From NCBI GenBank assembly GCA_029215795.1, contig JARDYH010000003.1:174976382-175040381 (forward strand): a stretch of 64,000 nt of DNA, written 5' to 3'. Source of the DNA: Anniella stebbinsi (taxonomy: Eukaryota > Chordata > Lepidosauria > Squamata > Anniellidae). The stretch's first letter is position 1. Every line of letters starts with the position of its first letter. The notes beneath the pieces are model-generated. The model worked only from the letters and a program-made list of their open reading frames with translations, made no database searches and had not been told where the DNA came from. This document shows, piece after piece, positions 56,171-64,000 of this stretch. The translations under genes and the position numbers were made by a program.

Positions 56171-56453
56171 GGGAAAGAGAGATTCCTCCCTCCTTGAGAA
56201 AGGAGGGAAGTTCAAAAGCTATTGTATATTTTTTGTATTGTTATATGAATCAAATGAAAAGAGTAGAGTTTTAAAATATAGCTTTTCTCATTTGAAGCCT
56301 TTTGTTTCTCATGCGTTTTAAATCCATAAGAAATGGAACACCAAAAATAAAAGTTATACAAAATGAGGCTTCAGAAGAGTAAAGAAAATGCAGGCAGATT
56401 GATAGAGTTAGAAAAGCCACTGTATTTAAGAGAGCTGGATACGTAGCCAGTAC
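56171..56453. other. ERV interior, nothing recognised
   Basis: AT-rich sequence between the gag-like remnant and the SINE. No domain is readable. Confidence 0.4.
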
Positions 56454-56678
56454 AGCCAGTGTAGCATAGTAGTTAGAGTGTTAGATTGAGACTTGGAAGA
56501 TCCAGGTTCAAGCACCAGTCAGCCATGAAGCCCACTGGTTGACTTTGGGCCATTAACTGGCTCTCAGCCTGGCCTGCCTCTCAGGGTTGTTGTGAGGATG
56601 GTGTGGAGAGGAGGAAGATCATGTATGCCACCTTGGTCTCCTGGGGAGGGGGGGATGGATATACATGTAACAAATAAA
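56454..56678 (+). mobile_element. Sauria-like SINE nested in ERV
   Basis: Near full length: AGCCAGTGTAGCATAGTAGT, AGAGTGTTAGATTGAGACTT, box B-like AGGTTCAAGCACC, CCACTGGTTGACTTTGGGCC, CTCAGGGTTGTTGTGAGGAT and a tail ATACATGTAACAAATAAAAG. Confidence 0.8.
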
Positions 56679-57176
56679 AGGTTCAGACCTGGGACAGGTT
56701 TCTAGCTGCAAAAGCTGTAAAAGAAGGCTTTGAGGCAGCTGAAGCCATGGAATCCTGCTCCACGGGCACAGGGGGTTTACACCACTATTTGGGGTTTATG
56801 ACAAGTAATATTATTTTAAGCTGTTTTAAAATATAAAAACTGCCGCTCTGATGTCTGATTCTTTTCAATGAGAATAAGAGATATTTGCAAGCAAACAACT
56901 TAAGTTGAACTCGCCCCTTTTCCTCTCCCCCCCCCCCCACTTCTTCCTTCCTCCCTCTGGCTCTGTTGCCAGCAACAAAAGCCAGTACTTAAAGAGGTAA
57001 TTAATACCTACTGGACCCTTTATGTACTTAAAGGAATCCTTTTGTTCCTGAGAAGTATCGGCTCTGCCTTGAGGCAATAGGCCATCAGCACAGAGATAGA
57101 CAGAAAGAACAGCCGCAGCTGTCCTGGCCTGTTCTTTTTTTGTTTAGGCAGGGAGGAGGAAAAGGGCAAGCAATGT
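56679..57176. other. ERV interior, nothing recognised
   Basis: Contains a C run near 56927-56939. No readable domain. Confidence 0.4.
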
Positions 57177-57611
57177 TTGCGATGTGGCAAGGGCGGTGTC
57201 CCATGGAAAGGAACTGGGTTACACTTGGGCAGGTGGAGAGAGATTTGTGCACAAAATAGAGAAAATGACTTGGGTTTGAGGGAGAGATGGGAAGTGATGC
57301 CCCCGCCTTACACCCCAAGCCCTGCCCAGGTGCCCCTTCTGCCACAACGATCCGTGGCACAAGCCCCCCCCTCCTCAGGTACCCAGCCCAGCAGCTCAGG
57401 CAGCCCGGGGTTTTCCCCAACCCCCTCCGGAGACCCCGTCGGCCCAACAGCTGGTGGCCCAGGAGAGCCAAGCAGCCGCGAGCTCTGGCCGCAACAGCAA
57501 CCCTTCCCACTTCCTCCTCAGCAACCCCTTCCACCTGAGAAGAATGCTCAGCCCCTACCCAGCTCAGGCGGGCAAAGCGTTTTCCCTGGCAGTGGCTCTA
57601 GCACTGGCTAG
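57177..57611 (+). pseudogene. Proline-rich gag-like frame with PPPY motif
   Basis: A 144-codon open frame. Residues from about 41 on are Pro/Ser/Gly/Gln-rich, starting with a PPPY late-domain motif and then alternating SP/QP/LPP runs. In gammaretrovirus-type Gag, such a segment lies between matrix and capsid, and PPPY recruits NEDD4-family ligases for budding. Here no capsid follows, since the L1 starts about 45 bp later. High GC contrasts with the L1. It could alternatively be a chance frame in GC-rich DNA. Confidence 0.5.
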
Positions 57612-57655
57612 CCAGAGCCAAGCAGCCTTGCTGCTTTAGAAAGCCCTGGGTTCTG

Positions 57656-59252
57656 GTCATACCAGAGATATATAGAAAATTAAAACATTCTTGGTTCGGT
57701 AGAATAGCAGTTATTAAAATGAAGATTTTACCTAAGGTTAATTTTTTGTTTAGAATGCTACCGATTAGAATTTCAGTAGCGGAGATAAAAAGTTGGCAAA
57801 ATATGATTAATGCTTATTGTAATGGAGATAAAAGAGCTAGGATCAATAAAGGGTTATGGTATAAGGCTCAAAAGAAAGGAGGTTTAGGACTTCCAAATAT
57901 TAAGTATTATTATATTGCTAATCAGTTAAGATATATTATTAATGGTATTTTAGGGGAGGAAGATTTGGAATGGTTGGAACTGCAAACAGGAGAAGTAGAT
58001 TATAAATTGAAAAATATATTCTTTATTAAAATGCAAAAGAAAGATTTGAAGGTACTGGGCAACCCATTGTTGGAATATATTTTAGAGGTCTGGGAGAAGT
58101 TTAGGGAGAAGTTGATACCAGGAGACTCTCCACTCGCCCCAGTTGTAGTAGTGGGAAACTTCCCAAGAGTATTAAAAGTAGAGATAGAAGCGAGACTGAA
58201 AGATCAAGATATAATTAAGTTAAGCAATTGGATGGAAAAGATGAAGGATAGTGAGCATATTAAAGAGTTGTTTAAAGGACAAAAGATGGCATGGTTCAAA
58301 TGTTTACAATTGGGAAAATGGACTCAGGAATGGAAGCTGAAAAATAAGAAATGTAGAAATAATACTAGATTTGAAGATTTAATTGAACTAAAAGGAAGAA
58401 AAGAAGAAATTGGAGTTAAGAAAGGGCTGACTAGTGGGATATATAAAATATTGATAGAGGAGGAATTTCAGGACTCACTCAACGTTATAAAAGAGATTTG
58501 GGAAGAGGAGGTAAAGGAAAAAATTAATGATTATAACTGGGAGAGGATATGGAAAGTAAGAATGTTAAAGCTGTTATCGATTAGAATTAAGGAGAATTAC
58601 TACAAGACAGTGTGGAGATGGTATCTAACACCTGTAAGATTTCACCAGATTGATAAAAAAGTGTCTAAGAATTGTTGGAGGGGGTGTCAGGAGGTTGGAA
58701 CCTATTTTCATATGTGGTGGAGCTGTGAACATGTACAAAAATTTTGGGAAAGGGTGTTTAAAGAAATAAGTGAAATAATTGGAAGTAAATTGGAATTAAA
58801 CCCAAAGTTAGCTCTACTAGCAATAAGTGACAGAGAGAATGAGAATATAACTAATAGACAATTGGTAAACAACCTCCTGGCACCTGTTAGAATAATGGTT
58901 GCTAAAAATTGGAAAGGACAAGGAAGCTATACAATGGAAGAATGGTATAAAGAAATTTGGGATATGGCCTTGAATGATATGTTGACTTGTAAAATGAAAT
59001 GAAAATAAAGAGGGGAATGTCCAGTAAGAGCGATTTCGGAGAAATATGGAGTCCCCTTTTGGAATATGTTTTAAGATCGGGGAAGGGACAAACACCTTCA
59101 AAAGAATCGTTAAAATTCTGGAAGGATGAAGAATGATTAAGAGGAGGTCTCATGGGGTGGGGGTGCACGGGGGGATTGTTGAGGGTTATATTGTTTATGT
59201 TATTATATTGTATGTGTTATTACGTTGAAATTAATAAAAAATATTACAAAAA
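57656..59252 (+). mobile_element. L1 LINE, 5'-truncated, open ORF2 C-terminus
   Basis: The reading frame is open from about 57656, through the Met at 57719, to the stop at 59000-59002. A roughly 250-bp 3' UTR ends TTAATAAAAAATATTAC then A10. 5' truncation at about 57656 is the usual product of target-primed reverse transcription. It sits between the gag-like frame and the 3' LTR. No clear target duplication was recognised. Confidence 0.88.
57719..59002 (+). CDS. L1 ORF2 C-terminal part, 427 codons, open
   Basis: This frame is the L1 ORF2 region after the reverse transcriptase palm. It begins MKILPKVNFLFRMLPIRIS, followed by INKGLWYKAQKKGGLGLPNI, both standard L1 blocks. It ends with the L1 cysteine motif C-x3-C-x7-H-x4-C at residues about 319-336 (CWRGC..TYFHMWWSC). 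The endonuclease and catalytic palm are missing, so the product cannot retrotranspose. The absence of stops over 427 codons and the clean A tail suggest recent insertion. It is Lys/Glu-rich and A-rich, unlike its GC-rich upstream neighbour. It is not a host gene. Confidence 0.88.
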   Translation: MKILPKVNFLFRMLPIRISVAEIKSWQNMINAYCNGDKRARINKGLWYKAQKKGGLGLPNIKYYYIANQLRYIINGILGEEDLEWLELQTGEVDYKLKNIFFIKMQKKDLKVLGNPLLEYILEVWEKFREKLIPGDSPLAPVVVVGNFPRVLKVEIEARLKDQDIIKLSNWMEKMKDSEHIKELFKGQKMAWFKCLQLGKWTQEWKLKNKKCRNNTRFEDLIELKGRKEEIGVKKGLTSGIYKILIEEEFQDSLNVIKEIWEEEVKEKINDYNWERIWKVRMLKLLSIRIKENYYKTVWRWYLTPVRFHQIDKKVSKNCWRGCQEVGTYFHMWWSCEHVQKFWERVFKEISEIIGSKLELNPKLALLAISDRENENITNRQLVNNLLAPVRIMVAKNWKGQGSYTMEEWYKEIWDMALNDMLTCKMK

Positions 59253-59254
59253 AA

Positions 59255-59514
59255 AAAGAGAGTAGCTATAGCCAGAAATGATGTTTTTGGGGCTGTAAAC
59301 CAATGGGATGAGGGCTAATGTCATGTGACATCTGATGTATAAAAGTATCTGTTTGAATCTTGGTGGGGTGTGACTCTGGAAGGCAGCGAGAGCGCCCAGT
59401 GGTCACCTATTCTGCGCAGAATAATAAATTAGTTTCCAAAGCTTCAGGAGGTCTTTCGTCAAGTGTTTCATATCTGGACTTTGGACACTTGGGAATAGCA
59501 TAATTTATGCAACA
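59255..59514 (+). mobile_element. 3' LTR (U3-like part plus shared end)
   Basis: Contains a TATAAAAG box at 59338-59345, an AATAAA near 59422, and the 111-bp segment shared with 55399-55509, ending GCAACA. The start is unclear because the L1 poly(A) abuts it. A TG start may lie near 59279. Confidence 0.6.
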
Positions 59515-59562
59515 CCGCCATGGTGTAAGAAACCCCCAAAGTCTTCAGTGCAAAACATCCAT

Positions 59563-59700
59563 GGTAAGGCGTGTCTTGGGGAGGAGTCACATGCTTTGCA
59601 TGCAGAAAGTGCCAGGTTCAATCTCTCACCAATCAGTGACAACAATACTGGGCTAGATGGACCAATGGTCTGACTCAGTATAAAGCAGCTTGCTATGTTA
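59563..59700 (+). mobile_element. tRNA-derived SINE (second family)
   Basis: CATGCTTTGCATGCAGAAAG, box B-like AGGTTCAATCTC, ATACTGGGCTAGATGGACCA, ATGGTCTGACTCAGTATAAA and GCAGCTTGCTATGTTA. It has an internal deletion compared with 31366-31521. Confidence 0.75.
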
Positions 59701-59803
59701 CTCCATTCAAAGTCAATAAGTAGGAAAAGAGTACTTAAAGCTACCAGTCCGTTTTACCCTGAAATTCTCATTCCGCCCTTCAGCTGCTTTTACTCCTTGT
59801 GTT

Positions 59804-59886
59804 GTAAAAATCTGAACAGATCTGTAATTTTCACCCCAAAACATGTCCATTTCCCCTGACACGCATCTTACACGCATCCTACACAA
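59804..59886 (+). repeat. Short dispersed repeat (pair with 55045-55127)
   Basis: Matches the upstream copy with few differences in the same orientation. The two copies lie outside the two LTR segments. Confidence 0.75.
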
Positions 59887-60489
59887 TGCACAATGCCTTT
59901 GGATGAGGAACTGTAGCCGGAAGCTTGCTGAATGGCTGAAAACAGCTGCTTCAGTTTTCAGCCAAATCACTACCCCCACCTTTTTGTTTATATTTTTACC
60001 TTAAAAATATAAAGCGTTGAATAGGCACGAATAAGGGGGGTTCAGTAGCACATGGGAACTGGTAGGCAACCAGTTTGTTTTCCTGTAGACATTTGGGACT
60101 AATGCAAAACATTACTGTAGTTATTCAGTTACCTGTACTTCATTTCCTGATAATTTACATAGAGAAGGTGCGTTCTCCAGCAGGAAGTGTGTAGAAATAT
60201 ATGCCCACTTAACCTCATTATTCACGTTAGATATGGTAATTTTGGGAGTGGGATGTTTAAGTTGAAGAATTTTAATGAAGAATTCACTCCACATCAGTAA
60301 ATTAATAACTTAGCCATTGGCAGACTTCATAGGCCTAGGTGAATATAGTGTAACAAGAGATGAAACCCTGGTAATGCAATCTTATTCATGTCTACTCAAA
60401 AGTAAATTTCACTGCGTTTAGATAAATGTGTACAGGATTGTCAGGTGAGTGTACTCTCAGCCAGAACCACAGATTATATGAGATTTGTA
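59887..60489. other. Intergenic with a short repeat
   Basis: A dispersed piece lies near 60380-60445 (TCATGTCTACTCAAAAGTAA, TGTGTACAGGATTGTC). Nothing else recognised. Confidence 0.4.
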
Positions 60490-60609
60490 AATTTATTTAT
60501 TACATATCCTGCCTTTCCTGCAAGGAGCCTAAGGCAGTATATGTGGTTCTCCTCTCCATTTCATCTTCACAACAACAACCCTAGGAGGTAGGTTAGGCTG
60601 AGAGTCGTT
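60490..60609 (-). mobile_element. SINE, 3' part (split by MITE)
   Basis: AATTTATTTATTACATATCC, TGCCTTTCCTGCAAGGAGCC, CCATTTCATCTTCACAACAA and GAGGTAGGTTAGGCTGAGAG are the reverse-complemented SINE tail. The SINE resumes at 61151. Confidence 0.8.
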
Positions 60610-61150
60610 GGCTACATTCGGACAACACATTAGTCAATGGTGGGTTGAGTAGCCAACTCACAGTTGGTTATTTTGTGGGTACTCCCCACACAACATATTT
60701 CTACTCAACTGTGGGTGGTTGGGGCTGGCATCGAGTGGACTAATAGTCAACCCAGCATTTGACTGACACAGCCCCCGCCCCTCTCCCCACCCTCCCTCCT
60801 CCCTCAGTCCTCCCAGTTCTATCCGAGCAGCTTCTGCAAGTTGCACCAGTTGTAGCAGAGTGGCAGCCGCCGCTTTGGTTGCTCTTGCCGCCTGCCTCTA
60901 TGGGCTTGTGTTTTAACCCCCTCACCACACGCCATTAACACACTCACCTCTCCACACAACATTTTAAACAACTGGCTTTGAGCTAAACAACTTGCAAGCC
61001 AGTTGTTTCTCTCAGTTGCTTATTTGAGCGCAATAGCATACCGTCAGTAGTTTGTGAGCGGCGTGTTACCCTCCACACAACAAAATAAGCAACACAACTG
61101 ACAATTGTTCCCCCCCCCTCAGCTGCTTAATGTGTTGTCCAAATGCAGTC
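60610..61150. mobile_element. MITE nested in SINE, GGCTACATTCGGACAAC ends
   Basis: Left GGCTACATTCGGACAACACA and reverse-complemented right end GACTGCATTTGGACAACACA form a 20-bp inverted repeat with few mismatches. It belongs to the same family as 36039-36573. The 541-bp insertion cuts a SINE between CTGAGAGTC and AACTGGCCC. GC-rich centre, no coding content. Confidence 0.8.
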
Positions 61151-61196
61151 AATAACTGGCCCAAAGTTACCCAGTGAGCTTCATGAGACTAGAACC

Positions 61197-61198
<2 letters not shown>
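61151..61198 (-). mobile_element. SINE, middle part (split by MITE)
   Basis: AATAACTGGCCCAAAGTTAC then CCAGTGAGCTTCATGAGACT continues the SINE. It is cut short by the following microsatellite. Confidence 0.75.
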
Positions 61199-61232
<34 letters not shown>

Positions 61233-61251
61233 AATAATAATAATAATATTT
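61199..61251. repeat. (ATT)n then (AAT)n mirror-complement microsatellite
   Basis: About ten ATT units followed directly by about seven AAT units, so the two halves are complementary and can form a hairpin. Confidence 0.88.
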
Positions 61252-61689
61252 AATTTAGACTGTTAAGGAAAGGCAAGATATAATTTTAATAGCTAGAGAG
61301 AGGAGTGGCAGGATTTATTTATTCTTAAAATCACACTCCTTGGGTGGCAATTAGACATTTTTAAAGTTTCCAAATAGATCCAGTGGAAGCCTAATTACTG
61401 CAATGGGTCTATGTATTATGTGTGAGTATGGACATGTGTTATGTCTATGTATATATTAATGTGCGTGTTGGATGTGAGTGATTGAGTGTGTGAGTGTGTT
61501 TGAATAAGTGCTTGTGAATGAGTGTATTATATGTGAAAGGCAGTGTGTGATGTATGAATGCATAAATGTGTTGGTGGCTCTGCCCGCTTTAGCTTTGACT
61601 CCACATACATTTTGTTGGGGCTTCCTGCTTTTTCAGGGACACCACCCACCTCTGTCTCTATTACTCTGACAGGCAAATGACCCTTTCAG
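61252..61689. other. Intergenic, nothing recognised
   Basis: TG-rich stretch 61405-61580 of degenerate GTGTGA/GTGAGT units. No gene seen. Confidence 0.4.
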
Positions 61690-61790
61690 GTCTTTGACAT
61701 ACCACTGTTTCTAACAGAAGCTGAGAGTTGAACCTGGCACCCTTTGTATGCAAAGCTCTTGCTCTCCCAATGAGCAAGATCACCTTGGAT
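61690..61790 (-). mobile_element. tRNA-derived SINE (second family), head remnant
   Basis: GAGTTGAACCTGGCACCCTT, TGTATGCAAAGCTCTTGCTC and TCCCAATGAGCAAGATCACC are the reverse complement of a tRNA-like head with box B. Too diverged and incomplete to be a tRNA gene. Confidence 0.55.
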
Positions 61791-63418
61791 TCAAGAAGGA
61801 TGCTGCCAGGCTTGCCTATTACAGACCCACCCAGTGAGGAGAATGGGGGTGACCAGGTAAGCTTCACATGTGAGGGCAAGGAGGGTGTAATAAGCAGAGC
61901 TATTATTTATGGTTCTTGCCTGGCCTAGTGATAGGCAGCCATGAGCTAGTCTACATATCTGCCCAGCTGATGGCAGCCAATTCCAGTTTTCAGTTTGGGA
62001 ATGGAGAATGCTGCTGTGCTGAAAAATAAGTAACAGATCTCTGCGTGCATCCTCCCCACCCTGATATGGCTGGCCCAATTGCACAAGCAACTGAAAAGGT
62101 TGCTCGGAACAGCAGTTATTTTGTAGTACCAATGAAGCAGCCTGTAATTTGAGAGATTCATCTTGGGAGACCATGAGGCTGATGTTAGAGGGAAAACCAG
62201 GTGCAATACTTGGATCCTACATGCAGAGCTGCAATTTGGCTTCTCTCATAGCATAAGAAGGGATCTATGATGCAGTTGTCTACTGTGTCAGATTTGTTCT
62301 TGTCTAGGGATTTTATGAGATGGAATTTGTGTATTTAGCTTGATCATGGATCAGCAGGTAATGTATCCCATATAATTTCCTAAGGATGAAATGCTGCCAA
62401 GAATGCAAGTTCGTTTCTAACTTCTAGTATTGGCTCAGAGAATTTTTACATAGAGAACTCCGGGATTAAGTGTGCCTTTCATCTTTTATTTTAAAATCTT
62501 ATTCAGTTTCTACATTATTTAAATTTGATATAAGAGCATGGACCAAATAAAACAAATCACATTTCCAAAGCATTCTAAATTTAGATCTTGGAGCATGTCT
62601 CTTTATAGATTAAAAATTCTCACCTAATGACATTTCTGAACTTGTCACAAAAAGGAGTAGAGAAGTTAAGGCGGGCAGGTGCCATTGTCCTCCCAAGAGG
62701 ACAGAGGTTGTGTCTTTCAGTGAAGGTTGATGTTTGGTCCTGAAGTTTGCATATTTTGCCTCTCCTTTTCTTTTTGTGTTGTCTGTGTGATTTAGCTCAT
62801 AACAATGAGTTGTTATTTTCTAAAGTTCTGAGCTATGATTTTGGACAGTAATATATTTATGTCATATATTGTCAGTTCTGCTGAGACAGATTTTCTTTAA
62901 AACAGAATACCATTTCCTTCTCTTTCATAGGTCTATTTACTTCTTAAAATATATCAGGTCATCTTACTCCCTTGCATCATAAACAAAACATATTGACAAT
63001 ACTACACATATAGACAGCCTTTATTTTATCTGATGCACGTTTTGCTTTTTCCTGAGTTTACATAGGAAAATCGTTCTACCTGACTTTTCTCATGTCAGCA
63101 AGCTTAGAGGTTAATGAAAAGTTACAGCATGTCAGCACAAATGGTTCTGTTGGAATGCTTTGCTAGAATCAAACTGATTCAAACTTCATATGATAATACA
63201 TTTTAATATATCAGTTGATTTTTTAAAATGAAAGTTACGCTTATGAGAGAGGTAGAAACCAAAACCTTGATAAATATTTGCAAGGTAGCTTATTATACTA
63301 GCTGGTTGCAAAGACTTCTGGGGCTAATATTTATTACACTACTTACTGCAACTCAGCTAGCAAAATGCCTCAGGCCTGTTCTGATGCAGATCTGAAACAA
63401 GCACTGTTCTGAATCAAG
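61791..63418. other. Intergenic, nothing recognised
   Basis: Unique-looking, AT-rich towards the right. No domain was recognised in any frame. Confidence 0.5.
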
Positions 63419-64000
63419 GAGCTGATCTACACACTAGCTTTGTAACATTTTATAAGGGTTACGAAAACTCTTTGGGCCACATGACGCACTCCCTTGAACA
63501 TTGTATACCCGAGGTTTTTTAAAACTCACTTCAGCTATATACAACGGTTTTTACTTTTAATAAATCGTTTAAAGTAAAATAATGTGTCCTTCCTTACCAT
63601 TTGTGATTTGTGGGGGCAGTGCTTCGCTTACCAGCGCCCAAATGCTTAGCCGTTGATTGGGGGGGAAGAAAGAGGGGCTAAGGAGGAAGTGGGCGAGTGA
63701 ACTACCACACCCACAATGCTTAGCTCTATACTCATTGGAAGCTAGGGAATGAAAGGGGAACTAAGGAGGAAGTGGGCGAGTGAACTACAGCACCCACAAT
63801 GCCTTGCCCTAAACTCATTGTAAAAACGAAACAGAAAAAGATGAACAGAAGGGTGTGAGACCGCACATACCGCTTTGAAGACTGAAGAATTTTTCTCCTG
63901 TAACATGAGTACTCCTTAATGTGGCCTAAGACGTTTTGGAACGCACCTATTTGGAACGTTTTAAAATACTATTTAAAACGTTCCAAGGAACTGTGTAGAT
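63419..64000. mobile_element. Harbinger-like MITE, second copy, cut by window end
   Basis: Left end GAGCTGATCTACAC. It follows the copy at 25577-26147 along its whole length (ATAAGGGTTACGAAAACTCT, GTCCTTCCTTACCATTTG, TAAGGAGGAAGTGGGCGAGT, CTAAGACGTTTTGGAACGCA) to GTGTAGAT, a few bases short of the expected right end. It is about 13 bp longer because of small internal insertions. Confidence 0.85.

Larger units (their letters stand above)
55399..59514 (+). mobile_element. Endogenous retrovirus, internally deleted, with nested SINE and L1
   Basis: Two nearly identical 111-bp terminal segments (55399-55509 and 59404-59514) bracket, in order, a primer-binding-site-like sequence, a frame-broken gag matrix-like region, a SINE, a proline-rich gag-like frame, and an L1. 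pol and env are absent. The layout fits an old provirus of gammaretrovirus-like type that lost most of its interior and later received two retroposons. The gag remnants are interrupted by stops and shifts, so no functional viral protein is encoded. Confidence 0.65.

Noticed and set aside
57719..59002. 427-codon open frame as a novel host gene
   Set aside because: It has the L1 ORF2 blocks and the L1 cysteine motif, a 3' UTR and a poly(A) tail directly in the DNA, and no introns.
8361..64000. Exons of CD24 or MTRES1, expected downstream of QRSL1 in amniotes
   Set aside because: No frame resembling either protein was seen. In other species they lie far from QRSL1.

Overview
The window looks like nuclear DNA of a squamate reptile (lizard or snake). 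It has spliced exons, many microsatellites, tRNA-derived SINEs whose 3' halves look like the Sauria SINE family, CR1, L2 and L1 LINE fragments, a decayed endogenous retrovirus, and many short non-autonomous DNA transposons. The species cannot be named from the sequence alone.

Layout. (1) 1-8,610: the 3' half of one host gene, QRSL1, on the + strand. It encodes the GatA-type subunit A of the mitochondrial glutamyl-tRNA(Gln) amidotransferase. Four in-phase coding exons (1686-1878, 3491-3608, 5747-5952, 8149-8360) give 242 residues and a stop. The catalytic N-terminal half lies upstream of the window. (2) 8,611-44,400: no host gene was recognised. The DNA is unique sequence crossed by SINEs, LINE tails and terminal-inverted-repeat elements, several nested in one another. 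(3) 44,540-48,300: a reverse-oriented L2 LINE split by a 2,049-bp insertion of unknown type. (4) 48,430-49,330: a GC- and CpG-rich single-copy-looking segment with homeodomain-type AT cores, a candidate regulatory element. (5) 55,399-59,514: an internally deleted endogenous retrovirus carrying a later SINE and a 5'-truncated L1 whose remaining 427-codon frame is open. (6) 59,515-64,000: SINEs, a split SINE/MITE nest, unique DNA, and a second copy of a 571-bp element that runs off the window end.

The only host protein recognised is QRSL1. Everything else with coding potential is transposon- or retrovirus-derived. The most notable signals are: a group of Harbinger-like MITE families with 3-bp TWA-like target duplications and a shared (A/G)TCTACAC end core; a pair of CpG-rich elements built from TGCGCA dyads; a 40-bp perfect palindrome at 19622-19661; a perfect CTCF-consensus match inside a MITE; a hAT-type MITE with a perfect 8-bp duplication; and the unexplained insertion inside the L2. 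No CRISPR array, operon or other prokaryotic system is present.
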